DNA of 64,000 bases from an uncultured Sanguibacteroides sp. (GCF_900543425.1 NZ_UQRQ01000004.1:62001-126000); one strand, 5' to 3'. Shown: positions 18,360 to 28,396, counted from the stretch's first letter. The notes: generated from the sequence alone by a model not told the origin. Translations and numbers: made by a program.

Positions 18360-19598
18360 TTAGAACCTATACTGTATCATGGTATTGATACGGTTGGCAT
18401 TGCCATAGTCTTTGTTAAAATCGTTACGACGTCCGTACACGTATTCAATACCGCAACTTCCGTATTCGGAAAAATCCCAGAATAGATTAGCGGCAGCATA
18501 TTGAGCGTATTTATAAGATGTACTTGGCATTCCGTATTGGTCCAATACCCTGGCGTAACTATACATGATGTTTGAAGAGAGTTTTTCGTTCCATTGATGG
18601 GCAAAACCGGCAAAACCTCCCCAGGCGTTAAATGCTTTTAAACGGGAATCGTCTGTTTCACTCGGAACCAGGTCTAAGCCTATACCGGAGAGATCCTGAA
18701 TGTAGTTGGAAATACCCTTTCCGTAAACACCTTGAAAGTTGAACGAGGTATTTTTTGCAAATTGCCAAATACCGCTTAATGCGACACCCCAGCCGGTTAC
18801 TATTTTGTCTTTATCTTTTGCCGTATTTTTATAGTACATGTTTCTTAGGATACCTCCTGCTTGTAAATGACTACCGTCTTTGAACGCATATCTTACGGTT
18901 AAGGGAATATCCGGAATTCGTTGATGAATATACTCTGTGAATTTGGCATCCGTGTAGGAGGGTTCCACGTATTCTATGGCTAAAGAAGCTTGCAAGTTTT
19001 TCGTGAAGTCATAGGTATAGCGGATTTGAGGTTGACGTAATGCAATTTCACTCGAGGGACCTTCTTCGTCTATCGTTGCAGGACCTGCGGAGATATCACA
19101 GAAAGTACTCCAGGTTTTACCGATCGTAAATCCTTTGAATTTAATAAAGGCTTGTCTTAAAATAGGCGTATTATTTTCCCCTTCGAATTCCATCTCCATA
19201 TAAGTTACTAAACGACCGACCTCCGTGTCTCCGACTAATTTGAAGAATAGACGGGATTGACCTATTGTAATGCCATAACGTCCGCCTGCTTGCTGTCCCT
19301 TGAGAGCGATGGAATTCGTTGTGAAATAGTTATCATTGGGAACACCGTTAAAATCGTATAATCCTTGTACTTGGACAAAGCCGCCGACACCGAAAACAAA
19401 ATTTTTGTTTTTATTGAAAAAAACAAATCGCGGCGAGGCCGGATCATTGAAAGAGAGGGGAAAAGCTTCTTTCATCATTTTGTAAAAATTGTCCGCATCA
19501 TTCTTGGCTGATACGGAGGTTACGTTGACCTGTGCGCGAGTCTCGGAATAACAACCGCATATTACGGCGATCAACAATAGAAAAGTCCATTTTCTCAT
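18360..19598 (-). CDS. Outer-membrane porin, DcaP-like
   Basis: A 412-residue protein with an N-terminal signal peptide (hydrophobic 4-15, then AQVNV after cleavage near 22-24) and a C-terminal IQYRF ending in phenylalanine, the typical last strand of an outer-membrane beta-barrel. The body alternates short amphipathic strands such as FVFGVGGFVQVQGLYDFNG and YGITIGQSRLFFKL. FIKFKGFTIGKTWSTF and NNTPILRQAF fit DcaP-like porins, which take up small organic acids or peptides. The substrate is unknown here. It is monocistronic and convergent with ribF. Confidence 0.75.
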   Translation of the reverse strand: MRKWTFLLLIAVICGCYSETRAQVNVTSVSAKNDADNFYKMMKEAFPLSFNDPASPRFVFFNKNKNFVFGVGGFVQVQGLYDFNGVPNDNYFTTNSIALKGQQAGGRYGITIGQSRLFFKLVGDTEVGRLVTYMEMEFEGENNTPILRQAFIKFKGFTIGKTWSTFCDISAGPATIDEEGPSSEIALRQPQIRYTYDFTKNLQASLAIEYVEPSYTDAKFTEYIHQRIPDIPLTVRYAFKDGSHLQAGGILRNMYYKNTAKDKDKIVTGWGVALSGIWQFAKNTSFNFQGVYGKGISNYIQDLSGIGLDLVPSETDDSRLKAFNAWGGFAGFAHQWNEKLSSNIMYSYARVLDQYGMPSTSYKYAQYAAANLFWDFSEYGSCGIEYVYGRRNDFNKDYGNANRINTMIQYRF

Positions 19599-19792
19599 AG
19601 CATTACAATTATTAGGTTATTATAAATTTCTAATAGAATATTATAGAGCTATATACGACATGAGAAATTGAAAGTTGAGAGAGGGAAGTTAAAAGAAACG
19701 AAGCCTGTAATATAAAAAGATAAAAGGATTCAATTTGTTTGTATTTTATAAAAAGGACGTTTATAAAACTGGTTGAAAAATGGTGATCAAAA

Positions 19793-19822
19793 AAAATCGC
19801 TGTCCCCAAAAACAGCGATTTT
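19793..19822 (-). terminator. Terminator after glyS
   Basis: Inverted repeat aaaatcgctgt/acagcgatttt (19793-19803 with 19812-19822), followed on the minus strand by a T run. Confidence 0.8.
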
Positions 19823-19842
19823 CAGTATATGTTTCTATAAGT

Positions 19843-21399
19843 TTACAGAATAACTTGATTTAGTAATTGCTTTACATCTGTTTTGGCTTTCAGTATATCG
19901 AAGAGACGGTCGATGGCAACTCGTTCCTGTTCCATGGAATCCCGGTAACGAATCGTAACGGCGTTGTCTTCCAGTGTCTGGTGGTCGATGGTAATACAGA
20001 ACGGAGTACCGATAGCGTCTTGACGACGGTAACGTTTTCCGATGGAATCTTTTTCATCGTACTGGCACCTGAAGTCTAAGCGTAATAGTTTCATGATCTC
20101 TTCTGCTTTTTCCGGTAGACCGTCTTTCTTCACTAACGGCATGACTGCCAATTTTATCGGAGCTAAGGCTGCCGGTAGTTTAAGGACAACTCTGGAATCT
20201 TTCGAACCGTCTTCTTTGCTGATCTCCTCTTCGTGATAAGCTGCCGAAAGAATTTGTAAAAACATCCGGTCTACACCGATAGAGGTTTCAATCACGTAAG
20301 GAACGTAGGATTCATTTAATTCGGGATCGAAATATTGTATTTTTTTACCTGAAAACTCTTGGTGGCGTTTTAAATCGAAATCGGTACGGGAATGAATTCC
20401 TTCCACCTCTTTAAAACCGAAGGGGAAACGGTATTCGATATCCGTAGCCGCATTTGCATAATGGGCTAATTTTTCGTGGTCGTGAAAACGATAATTTTCT
20501 GTACCGAAGCCTAACGATTGATGCCAGCTCATACGGGTTGTTTTCCATTTTTTGAACCACTCTAATTCAGAGCCCGGACGTACAAAGAATTGCATTTCCA
20601 TTTGTTCGAATTCCCGCATACGGAAAATAAATTGCCGTGCCACGATTTCATTCCGGAAAGCTTTACCGATCTGGGCGATACCGAAAGGTATTTTCATTCT
20701 TCCGGTTTTTTGTACATTCAAAAAGTTTACGAATATTCCTTGAGCTGTTTCCGGACGAAGATAGATCTTACTTGCTCCTTCCGCTGTTGATCCCATTTCG
20801 GTAGAAAACATCAGATTGAATTGACGGACTTCTGTCCAGTTACAAGTTCCGGAAATAGGACATACGATTTTATTGTCGATAATAATTTGTCGTAACTCCG
20901 TCAGATCGTTGTCGTTTAGTGCTTTGGACATTCTTGCTGTCAGTTCCTCTTTTTTCCGGAGGGTTTCCACTACTTGTGGGTTGGTTTGCCTGAAAAGATT
21001 TTCATCGAAACTTTCCCCGAATCTTTTTTTGGCTTTGGCAACGTCCTTTTCGATTTTATCCTCGTACTTGGCAATGTGCTCTTCGATTAATACGTCCGCA
21101 CGATATCTCTTTTTGGAATCTTTATTATCGATGAGAGGATCGTTAAAGGCATCTACGTGTCCGGAAGCTTTCCATATGGTCGGATGCATAAAAATGGCAG
21201 AGTCCAAACCTACTACATTCTCATGTAGTAGAACCATAGAGTCCCACCAGTATTTTTTTATGTTATTTTTTAATTCCACCCCGTATTGCCCGTAGTCGTA
21301 TACGGCTCCTAACCCGTCATATATTTCGGAAGATGGAAACACATACCCGTATTCTTTACAATGTGCTACCAATTTTTTAAATACATCTTCTTGTGCCAT
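19843..21399 (-). CDS. glyS: Glycyl-tRNA synthetase, dimeric (eukaryote/archaea-type)
   Basis: A 518-residue single-chain class II synthetase of the alpha2 type, not the alpha2-beta2 GlyQ/GlyS enzyme of E. coli. It charges tRNA-Gly. The N-terminus YGYVFPSSEIYDGLGAVYDY is diagnostic. FLNVQKTGRMKIPFGIAQIG and FRNEIVARQFIFRMREFEQM form the motif 2 region. ETSIGVDRMFLQIL is motif 3. The C-terminal anticodon-binding domain follows from about residue 410. It is transcribed alone and ends at a strong terminator. Confidence 0.96.
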   Translation of the reverse strand: MAQEDVFKKLVAHCKEYGYVFPSSEIYDGLGAVYDYGQYGVELKNNIKKYWWDSMVLLHENVVGLDSAIFMHPTIWKASGHVDAFNDPLIDNKDSKKRYRADVLIEEHIAKYEDKIEKDVAKAKKRFGESFDENLFRQTNPQVVETLRKKEELTARMSKALNDNDLTELRQIIIDNKIVCPISGTCNWTEVRQFNLMFSTEMGSTAEGASKIYLRPETAQGIFVNFLNVQKTGRMKIPFGIAQIGKAFRNEIVARQFIFRMREFEQMEMQFFVRPGSELEWFKKWKTTRMSWHQSLGFGTENYRFHDHEKLAHYANAATDIEYRFPFGFKEVEGIHSRTDFDLKRHQEFSGKKIQYFDPELNESYVPYVIETSIGVDRMFLQILSAAYHEEEISKEDGSKDSRVVLKLPAALAPIKLAVMPLVKKDGLPEKAEEIMKLLRLDFRCQYDEKDSIGKRYRRQDAIGTPFCITIDHQTLEDNAVTIRYRDSMEQERVAIDRLFDILKAKTDVKQLLNQVIL

Positions 21400-21441
21400 T
21401 TTATTTAAGAATTATGATTTATAGATCATTAAAAATACGAA

Positions 21442-23136
21442 TCAATTGTCGACGCCGATCTCTTTTATTGCTTCCGTGACGTTGATAGCATAATCCCCGA
21501 TTTTTTCACATTCGAAGAAAATATCACTATAAATAATACCGGTGGCATAATCATATTTTTTCTCTTCGATTGCCGTGAGGTGTTCCTGTTGTAGAATCGT
21601 CCGGTAATCATTGATTGTTTGCTCTACCTCATAAGCTTTTTTAGCCTTCACTTCTTTATACTCTATGGCCAGATTGGCACACATAACAATCAAAGCCTCG
21701 TCCACAATATCGAGCATGTGTTGTAACTTCTCGTCTATGAAATCCGGAAAGACGATATTTTGATTGTTTCTTCTACCAATGGCTTTGGCTATATTTAAGG
21801 AAGAATCGGCAATGCTTTCTATTTCGGAAACGATACGGAACATGGCCCGGACACGCTGAGAGTTTTCGGTTGAAAGTTTGGATTCCGAGACCTTGGTCAA
21901 GTAATCGGCAATCTCGACTTCCACCAAATCACTTTCATCTTCTAACTTATCGATTTTATTGAATTTTTTCTCGAAATCTTTCGTAGGGGTATGTAAACAT
22001 TCCACGACGAGTCGGTACATATCCAAGGTGTTATTTCCATAATGCGCAATCTCCTGTTTCGCTTGGAAGAGGGAAGCGTCCGGAGTAGAGAGTAATCCGA
22101 TTTTAATGTGTTTTAAAGTAAAAGCGTCGTCGGCCGTCTCTTTCGATTTGATAATGCGGGTAACCAATCGGGCGATCACTTTTGTGAAGCCGATAAGAAT
22201 GACGACGTTAGCTACATTGAAACAGGTGTGAAACAGAGAGAGGGCAACCGGTACGGAACCGATATTGGTAAAAGGATCGCCAATCCCGAGGTGCTCACTA
22301 AGTCCCGCAACCCATCTTAAGAAAAAAGGAAAGATGGAAAGGACCCAGATGACTCCGAATACGTTAAATAAAAAATGGGCGAAGGCTGCTCTTTTGGCTG
22401 TTGTGTTTGCTATCATGGCAGCCAGGTTGGCTGTAATAGTCGTTCCGATGTTTTCTCCTAATACCATGGAGGCGGCAATATCAAAGCCGATCCAGCCGTT
22501 GGCGCACATTACCAGGGTTAAGGCCATGGTCGCCGAAGAGGATTGGATAAGGATGGTTAAAGCCGTTCCGATCAACATGAATAGAATGTAGGAACCGTAT
22601 CCTAAGTCCGTGTAATTGTGTAAAAAGTTGAGGATCTCCGGATTTTCATGGATATTGGGCATCGATTTTTGCAAGAAATCCAATCCGATGAATAGTAAAC
22701 CGAATCCGATAATTAATTCTCCCCAGCTCTTGCGAATCCGTTTTGCTGAAAAAAGTAAAGGTAGACTAAGTCCGATTAAAGGGAGTGAGAGGCTGACCAT
22801 ACTGACCTTAAAACCGAGAATGGAGATTAACCAGGCTGTAAAAGTAGTTCCGACATTGGCTCCCATGATAACTCCAATGGAGCCGACTAAGTTTAATAGT
22901 CCCGCGTTCACGAAACTGACAACCATAACGGTGGTTGCGGAGGAGCTTTGAATGATTGTTGTAATTAATAGTCCGGTGATGACACCTTTTACCCGGTTGG
23001 AGGTCATGGCCGCCAATATGTGCCTCATCTTGTCACCCGCAACCTTCTGTAAGGCTTCACTCATCATCTTCATTCCGAAGAGGAACACTCCCAGCGATCC
23101 GATTAACTGGAGAAAATCAAGAATTGAATAATTCAT
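21442..23136 (-). CDS. Na+/phosphate cotransporter family protein with PhoU-like tail
   Basis: A 564-residue membrane protein. Two inverted NptA/NaPi-II repeats each contain the QSSSAT motif (TTIIQSSSATTVMVV near 60-75 and LTILIQSSSATMALTL near 195-210), the signature of sodium-dependent phosphate cotransport. Residues about 340-564 are soluble, helical and PhoU-like, and probably regulate the transporter. A TAATTTTG box on the minus strand at 23154-23161 may be its promoter, giving a very short leader. Confidence 0.9.
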   Translation of the reverse strand: MNYSILDFLQLIGSLGVFLFGMKMMSEALQKVAGDKMRHILAAMTSNRVKGVITGLLITTIIQSSSATTVMVVSFVNAGLLNLVGSIGVIMGANVGTTFTAWLISILGFKVSMVSLSLPLIGLSLPLLFSAKRIRKSWGELIIGFGLLFIGLDFLQKSMPNIHENPEILNFLHNYTDLGYGSYILFMLIGTALTILIQSSSATMALTLVMCANGWIGFDIAASMVLGENIGTTITANLAAMIANTTAKRAAFAHFLFNVFGVIWVLSIFPFFLRWVAGLSEHLGIGDPFTNIGSVPVALSLFHTCFNVANVVILIGFTKVIARLVTRIIKSKETADDAFTLKHIKIGLLSTPDASLFQAKQEIAHYGNNTLDMYRLVVECLHTPTKDFEKKFNKIDKLEDESDLVEVEIADYLTKVSESKLSTENSQRVRAMFRIVSEIESIADSSLNIAKAIGRRNNQNIVFPDFIDEKLQHMLDIVDEALIVMCANLAIEYKEVKAKKAYEVEQTINDYRTILQQEHLTAIEEKKYDYATGIIYSDIFFECEKIGDYAINVTEAIKEIGVDN

Positions 23137-23290
23137 AAATATACTTTTCCTAACAAAATTAAAATTTGCGACGGTAAAGGTATATAAAGTAAATAAAAAA
23201 AGCCCCTATTGCTACCCCTTTTTTGTTTTTTACCGATTAAATCCTGTGAAAATATATTAATGATACTGTCGTGTCGTAGGAAAGATAATA

Positions 23291-23320
23291 AAAAACCGCT
23301 CGATTTTTCGAGCGGTTTTT
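23291..23320 (-). terminator. Terminator of groES-groEL
   Basis: A 13-bp perfect stem (23291-23303 with 23308-23320) with a TTTT loop, followed on the minus strand by a T run. It lies just after the groEL stop. Confidence 0.88.
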
Positions 23321-23341
23321 TTATGGTCAATAAGAATGTTT

Positions 23342-24973
23342 TTACATCATCCCGGGCATTCCTCCGCCCATGGGGGGCATTGCCGGTGCTTCTTCTTTCT
23401 TTTCTTCGACTAATACGCATTCAGTCGTTAAGAACATTCCGGCGATAGAAGCGGCATTTTCCAAAGCGACACGGGCAACTTTCTTCGGATCGATCACTCC
23501 GGCCTCCAGTAAGTTCTGGTATTCGTCGGTACGTGCGTTGTATCCGAAATCTTTTTTGCCTTCTTTTACGCGATTAACAACAACGGCTCCTTCTACTCCC
23601 GCGTTGTGGGCAATTTGGCGAAGCGGTTCTTCGATCGCACGTTTGATGATTTCGATACCCGTAGTTTCGTCTTCATTTTCACCTTTTAAACCGTTCAGGG
23701 TTTCAATGGCCCGGATATAGGCAACGCCACCGCCCGGAACAATTCCTTCTTCAATGGCCGCACGAGTTGCGCTTAATGCGTCGTCTACACGGTCTTTTTT
23801 CTCTTTCATTTCGATTTCAGAAGCGGCTCCGACATAAAGAACGGCAACCCCACCGGCTAATTTGGCTAATCTTTCTTGTAATTTTTCTTTATCGTAATCG
23901 GAAGTCGAGTTCTCAATCATCTTCTTGATTTGATTTACTCGTTCGACAATAGCTTCTTTTTTGCCGGCTCCGTTTACGATGGTTGTATTCTCTTTGTCGA
24001 TGGTCACTTTTTCAGCTCTCCCCAACATATCGATGGTTGTGCTTTCCAGTTTCAATCCTTTTTCTTCGGAGATAACGACTCCACCGGTTAGGATGGCTAA
24101 GTCTTCCAACATCTCTTTTCTGCGGTCTCCGAAGCCGGGGGCTTTAACAGCGGCAATCTTCAATGAACCTCTCAGACGATTCACCACTAATGTTGCCAAA
24201 GCTTCGCTTTCCACGTCTTCAGCTACAATCAATAAAGCACGGCCTGATTGAGCTACCGGCTCCAGAACCGGAAGTAACTCTTTCATGGTAGAAACTTTTT
24301 TATCGTATAGTAAGATGTAAGGATTGTCAAATTCTACTTGCATCTTTTCCGTGTCGGTTACAAAATAGGGAGAGATATATCCCCGGTCGAATTGCATACC
24401 TTCTACTACTTTTACTTCGGTTTCAATTCCTTTTGCTTCTTCCACGGTAATAACTCCCTCTTTGGTTACTTTCTTCATGGCTTCAGCGATCAGGGAACCG
24501 ATCGTGTCGTCTCCATTGGCGGAGATACGGGCTACCTGACGAATTTTTTCGTAATTTTCTCCTACCTCCTCTTTTTGTGCTTCCAGGCTCTTAACTACGG
24601 CTACGACTGCTTTGTCGATACCTCTCTTCAAATCCATCGGATTGGCTCCGGCTGTAACGTTCTTTAAACCTACGTTAATGATGGATTGGGCTAAAATAGT
24701 TGCGGTCGTGGTTCCGTCTCCGGCATCATCTCCCGTTTTGGAAGCAACCTCTTTTACCATTTGGGCTCCCAAGTTTGCATAGGGATCGGATAATTCAATT
24801 TCTTTTGCCACGGAAACTCCGTCTTTCGTAATGTGAGGGGCTCCGAATTTTCTCTCGATCACAACATTGCGACCTTTCGGACCAAGGGTTACTTTTACTG
24901 CATCAGCCAACTCGTCAACGCCCTTTTTCAGTAAGTCGCGGGCTTCCATATTGAATTTTATCTCTTTTGCCAT
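23342..24973 (-). CDS. groL: Chaperonin GroEL (60 kDa)
   Basis: A 543-residue GroEL, the ATP-driven folding chamber of the cytoplasm. Visible motifs are VTLGPKGRNVVIERKFGAP, the ATP-binding GDGTTTATILAQ (near 86-97), and the glycine/methionine-rich tail ending MGGGMPGMM. It is full length with no anomalies. It is downstream of groES with a 44-nt gap and shares its terminator. No CIRCE element (TTAGCACTC-N9-GAGTGCTAA) was seen upstream of groES. Confidence 0.98.
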   Translation of the reverse strand: MAKEIKFNMEARDLLKKGVDELADAVKVTLGPKGRNVVIERKFGAPHITKDGVSVAKEIELSDPYANLGAQMVKEVASKTGDDAGDGTTTATILAQSIINVGLKNVTAGANPMDLKRGIDKAVVAVVKSLEAQKEEVGENYEKIRQVARISANGDDTIGSLIAEAMKKVTKEGVITVEEAKGIETEVKVVEGMQFDRGYISPYFVTDTEKMQVEFDNPYILLYDKKVSTMKELLPVLEPVAQSGRALLIVAEDVESEALATLVVNRLRGSLKIAAVKAPGFGDRRKEMLEDLAILTGGVVISEEKGLKLESTTIDMLGRAEKVTIDKENTTIVNGAGKKEAIVERVNQIKKMIENSTSDYDKEKLQERLAKLAGGVAVLYVGAASEIEMKEKKDRVDDALSATRAAIEEGIVPGGGVAYIRAIETLNGLKGENEDETTGIEIIKRAIEEPLRQIAHNAGVEGAVVVNRVKEGKKDFGYNARTDEYQNLLEAGVIDPKKVARVALENAASIAGMFLTTECVLVEEKKEEAPAMPPMGGGMPGMM

Positions 24974-25017
24974 AACGATTTTAATTTAAATTTTGATTTA
25001 AGATTTACGATTTGAGA

Positions 25018-25287
25018 TTAGAGGACAACCAAAACGTCCGTTTGATTCATTACTAAATATTTCTTATCATCAATGTGGAGTTCTGTTCCGGCGTATTTCC
25101 CGAATAAAACGGTATCGCCAACTTTAATCTCCATTGGTTCATCGTGTTTTCCATTACCTGTTGCGATGACAACTCCTTTTTGTGGTTTCTCTTGTGCTGA
25201 ATCCGGAATGATAATCCCAGATGCTGTCTTTGTTTCTGCCTCTACCGGCTCTACGATGATTTTGCTAAGAACAGTCTTTAGTGCCAT
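25018..25287 (-). CDS. groS: Co-chaperonin GroES (10 kDa)
   Basis: An 89-residue GroES, the lid of the GroEL chamber. The mobile loop is seen as VEAETKTASGIIIPDSAQEK (about 14-33), and GDTVLFGKYAGTEL and NQTDVLVVL are conserved. It is the first gene of the groES-groEL operon. Confidence 0.97.
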   Translation of the reverse strand: MALKTVLSKIIVEPVEAETKTASGIIIPDSAQEKPQKGVVIATGNGKHDEPMEIKVGDTVLFGKYAGTELHIDDKKYLVMNQTDVLVVL

Positions 25288-25376
25288 AATTCTTACCGTT
25301 TAAAAGTTTATATTAATTATTTCGATTCGTTTTTTAATCACGACAAAAAACTTGCATTTTCCGTGCCAAACAAAAA

Positions 25377-25405
25377 AATGTCAGTATGACTGACATACTG
25401 ACATT
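25377..25405 (-). terminator. Terminator after secG
   Basis: A 12-bp perfect inverted repeat (25377-25388 with 25394-25405) with a 5-nt loop. A run of seven A residues at 25372-25378 becomes the T run on the minus strand. Confidence 0.85.
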
Positions 25406-25438
25406 ATTAGTTTACGAGTTTTGTCGTTATATTGTTTC

Positions 25439-25816
25439 TTATTTTTCTTCCGGAGTAGAAGTTTTATTTTCTTCAGACGGATTTGCCGTACTATTGTCTG
25501 TATTTCCCGTTGAGAAGTCAGGCATTGACTGTTGTATCGGAGCGGCCATATTACCGATTTTTTCCTGAATGGCAGATTTACCTCCTTGTTCTTCTCTGGG
25601 AATGAGCATTGAAGCTGCAACACATAGAACCAACATGGCTCCTGCTAATGTCCATGTCGCTTTCTCCAGAAAATCTGTTGTTTTTCTTACACCCATAATT
25701 TGGTTTGAGGAAGCAAAAGTGGAAGATAACCCACCTCCTTTTGAATTTTGCACCAAAACAATCAATATAAGTAAAGCGCAAACAATAAAGATCAAAACAG
25801 AAATAGCTATGTACAT
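25439..25816 (-). CDS. secG: Preprotein translocase subunit SecG
   Basis: A 125-residue SecG. Two hydrophobic segments (2-22 and about 52-72) flank the conserved cytoplasmic loop LVQNSKGGGLSSTFAS. SecG joins SecYE and SecA in exporting unfolded proteins. The tail after about residue 80 is longer than in E. coli and rich in polar and acidic residues. Its start overlaps the end of the upstream TPR gene by 10 nt, so translation is probably coupled. Confidence 0.93.
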   Translation of the reverse strand: MYIAISVLIFIVCALLILIVLVQNSKGGGLSSTFASSNQIMGVRKTTDFLEKATWTLAGAMLVLCVAASMLIPREEQGGKSAIQEKIGNMAAPIQQSMPDFSTGNTDNSTANPSEENKTSTPEEK

Positions 25817-26550
25817 GATAAATTCGTATTATTATTTATTATCTCTTTAATTTTTTCAATTTGGTTTGCAAAGTAAATACTTTTTTCCGGATATTTCAAA
25901 CTTAATTTTAGATAAGTTGCGATAGCCTTGTCATATAGTTTTTGTTTCACGTATATTTTAGCTAATGTTTCCGAAAAGAAACTTTCGTTTTCTTCTATGG
26001 CGATATCGGAGTCTGTACTCGGATCTTCTGGTTCTTTCCGGATAAGCTTGCTTTCCTGGTCGGACTCTTCTATGAGAGTATCCTGACTCGTGTTTTTGTT
26101 TTTTGAGGGTTTTCTTAAGACATGTGCGATCTCGCTTATCGGCAAAATTTCTTCGTCGGGAAATTCGTTTTCGATTCGATAAGGTATCAATAACGGCGTT
26201 ACAGGAGATGAGGGGACTTTTTTCAGGTCGCTTTCCTCCGTGTCTTTAATGAATTCAATGGCAACCTGGTTTCCCTCGTCAGATTCTGAAAAGGTAAATG
26301 TCGTTTTTTCCTCTAAGGGGATCATATCGTGCAGGTACCGGTAATATTGTTTGTGATCGGGAATGTGGATGGTGCTTTGCTTTAATTTTTCAGTATAGGA
26401 TATATGTCCTGAAACATGTAGTAGTTTCAGGTATACCATTCGGGGAACGGCGAAGTAGGGGAATTTTTCTATTAAGCTTTCCAATGCTTTTAATTTTTCT
26501 CCTTCCGCCTCATGCGAATGAATTAATCCGATTAGTTCGTTTAAATTCAC
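25807..26550 (-). CDS. TPR-containing protein of the lptE-secG cluster
   Basis: A 247-residue soluble protein with no signal peptide. The N-terminal about 75 residues are helical (GEKLKALESLIEKFPYFAVP). The middle is acidic and low in complexity (about 85-190). The C-terminus has a tetratricopeptide-like repeat, ESFFSETLAKIYVKQKLYDK followed by AIATYLKLSLKYPEKS. TPRs mediate protein-protein contacts. The partner is unknown. It lies between lptE (14-nt gap) and secG (10-nt overlap), an arrangement conserved in Bacteroidetes, which hints at an envelope-biogenesis role. Confidence 0.75.
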   Translation of the reverse strand: MNLNELIGLIHSHEAEGEKLKALESLIEKFPYFAVPRMVYLKLLHVSGHISYTEKLKQSTIHIPDHKQYYRYLHDMIPLEEKTTFTFSESDEGNQVAIEFIKDTEESDLKKVPSSPVTPLLIPYRIENEFPDEEILPISEIAHVLRKPSKNKNTSQDTLIEESDQESKLIRKEPEDPSTDSDIAIEENESFFSETLAKIYVKQKLYDKAIATYLKLSLKYPEKSIYFANQIEKIKEIINNNTNLSCT

Positions 26551-26564
26551 CGATCTGTTAAATG

Positions 26565-27083
26565 TTACCAGTTGACAAATGCCTTATTGTATACGTCTTC
26601 GATAATTTCATCAACGATTTTTTTGATTAAATCGGCCTCGATGGCATCGTAATCCTCATCTATACCGTAATTTTGATAATGAGAAAACCGGGAATCGAAG
26701 TTTGATTTGCCTGTTTCGTCCTTCGTGTTGGTAAATTTTACCCTGATTTCAATGGTTAGTCGGTTGGATGCCGCTACTTCATTATTCTGTATCTCCATCG
26801 GGCGTTGGGAAAACCCGACAATTTGTCCTTCGAAACGTACATCTCCGTCATTGTTGGTAACTTCCGTCAGGTTCGTCCTGGAACGGAGGTAGCTTTTCAA
26901 TGCTTCTGTGAAATTTGATCCCAAATCCGGAGCGAATGCGGTTTTGTTCGAAAAATAGTCGACGGAAAATGTTTTCACATCGGGAGATATCTGTGCTCCG
27001 GTAAAAGAGTAGCTTACGCTTGCTAACTTACAACCACTAAATCCGATAGCCAATAGTAATATGGGTATAATTTTTTTTATCAT
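26565..27083 (-). CDS. lptE: LPS-assembly lipoprotein LptE
   Basis: A 172-residue lipoprotein. The signal peptide MIKKIIPILLLAIGFSGC ends in a lipobox (FSGC) with the lipid-bearing cysteine at residue 18. The mature part (YSFTGAQISPDVKTFSVDYF, then SNFTEALKSYLRSRTNL) matches Bacteroidetes LptE, which plugs the LptD barrel that inserts lipopolysaccharide. The ATG at 27083 is chosen because it places the basic residues at the start of the signal peptide. The longer frame would add nine residues. Confidence 0.82.
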   Translation of the reverse strand: MIKKIIPILLLAIGFSGCKLASVSYSFTGAQISPDVKTFSVDYFSNKTAFAPDLGSNFTEALKSYLRSRTNLTEVTNNDGDVRFEGQIVGFSQRPMEIQNNEVAASNRLTIEIRVKFTNTKDETGKSNFDSRFSHYQNYGIDEDYDAIEADLIKKIVDEIIEDVYNKAFVNW

Positions 27084-27132
27084 AAGTAATTTATAAAACC
27101 AAGTGAACAAAAGTAATAAACTTTTCCAAGAA

Positions 27133-28362
27133 TCAATTTTCGATATTGTATTCTTTCAATTTTCGATATAAGGTTCTTTCCGAAATTCCGAGGTCTTGCG
27201 CTGCTAATTTTCGTTTCCCGTGGTTTTTTTCCAGCGCTTTTATGATCATCTCTTTCTCTTTTTCTTCCAGGGAAAGGGATTCTTCAATAACGGCCTCGGT
27301 ATCTTCGATGTGTTCTTCCTCTTTGGTGAAAACTTTTGTAACAGGCGGTTTCCCGAATTCTGTCGGAGAGGTTTCGTATAGATTCCGGAGAACAATAGAG
27401 GTCGAAGGTTTGATATCCGTTTTTTCTATCTGTTCTTTTTGCATGATCTCGTACACGAGTTGTTTTAAGTCATTCATGTCTTTTTTCATGTCGAAAAGAA
27501 TTTTATACAGGATCTCTCTTTCATTGGCAAAACTCTGATCGTTTTCGGGGATATTGGTCAGAGTCGGGAGATTGTTACCTTGTCGCGGGAGATACTCTTT
27601 CAGTGTTTGAGCATCGACGATTCGTTCCTGCTCCAGAATAGAGATTTGTTCGGTAATGTTTTTTAATTGCCTGACATTACCCGGCCAGGAATAATTTTCC
27701 AACACGAGAGCAGCATCTTCCGAAAGTTTAATCGCTGGCATGCGGTACTTTTCGGCAAAATCTGCCGCAAATTTACGGAAAAGCAAGACAATATCTTCTT
27801 TGCGTTCCCGAAGCGGAGGGATTTGAATGGGGATGGTGCTGATCCGATAATAAAGATCTTCTCTGAATTTACCGTTTTTTACCGCCGTAGGAAGATCCAC
27901 ATTGGTTGCCGCAATAACCCTTACATCGGTTTTTTGCACTTTCGAAGAACCGACGCGAATGAATTCTCCGGCTTCAAGTACGCGTAATAATTTAGCTTGA
28001 GTGGATAAAGGTAATTCTCCTACCTCATCCAGGAAAATAGTACCTCCGTTACTTACTTCGAAATATCCTTTCCGGTCTGACAATGCTCCCGTGAATGAAC
28101 CTTTCTCGTGTCCGAATAGTTCGGAATCGATGGTTCCCTCCGGAATGGCACCGCAGTTTACAGCAATGTATTGGGCATGTTTACGACTACTGTAACTGTG
28201 AATAATTCTCGGGAAGATCTCTTTTCCCACGCCACTTTCTCCTGTAATCATGACGGTGAAGTCCGTGGGTGCAACTTGTACTGCTTTTTCTATCGCTCTG
28301 TTTAATTTTAAATCATTACCGATAATTTCGAATCGTTGCTTGATGGCTCTTATATCTTCCAT
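27133..28362 (-). CDS. Sigma-54-dependent transcriptional activator (AAA+/Fis-type)
   Basis: A 409-residue protein. The sigma-54 activation AAA+ domain occupies about 12-250: Walker A GESGVGKE, the sigma-54 contact loop GSFTGA (GAFTGA in most members), Walker B GGTIFLDEVGELP, and arginine-finger and sensor regions. A Fis-type helix-turn-helix lies at the end (KLAAQDLGISERTLYRKL). There is no receiver, GAF or PAS domain at the N-terminus, so activity must be controlled by level, by other proteins or through the about 280-370 linker. It is the first gene of the cluster leading to lptE and secG, consistent with a role in envelope homeostasis. Confidence 0.92.
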   Translation of the reverse strand: MEDIRAIKQRFEIIGNDLKLNRAIEKAVQVAPTDFTVMITGESGVGKEIFPRIIHSYSSRKHAQYIAVNCGAIPEGTIDSELFGHEKGSFTGALSDRKGYFEVSNGGTIFLDEVGELPLSTQAKLLRVLEAGEFIRVGSSKVQKTDVRVIAATNVDLPTAVKNGKFREDLYYRISTIPIQIPPLRERKEDIVLLFRKFAADFAEKYRMPAIKLSEDAALVLENYSWPGNVRQLKNITEQISILEQERIVDAQTLKEYLPRQGNNLPTLTNIPENDQSFANEREILYKILFDMKKDMNDLKQLVYEIMQKEQIEKTDIKPSTSIVLRNLYETSPTEFGKPPVTKVFTKEEEHIEDTEAVIEESLSLEEKEKEMIIKALEKNHGKRKLAAQDLGISERTLYRKLKEYNIEN

Positions 28363-28396
28363 TTTCCAATTTCTATTTTTGAATTATGCCTACCTG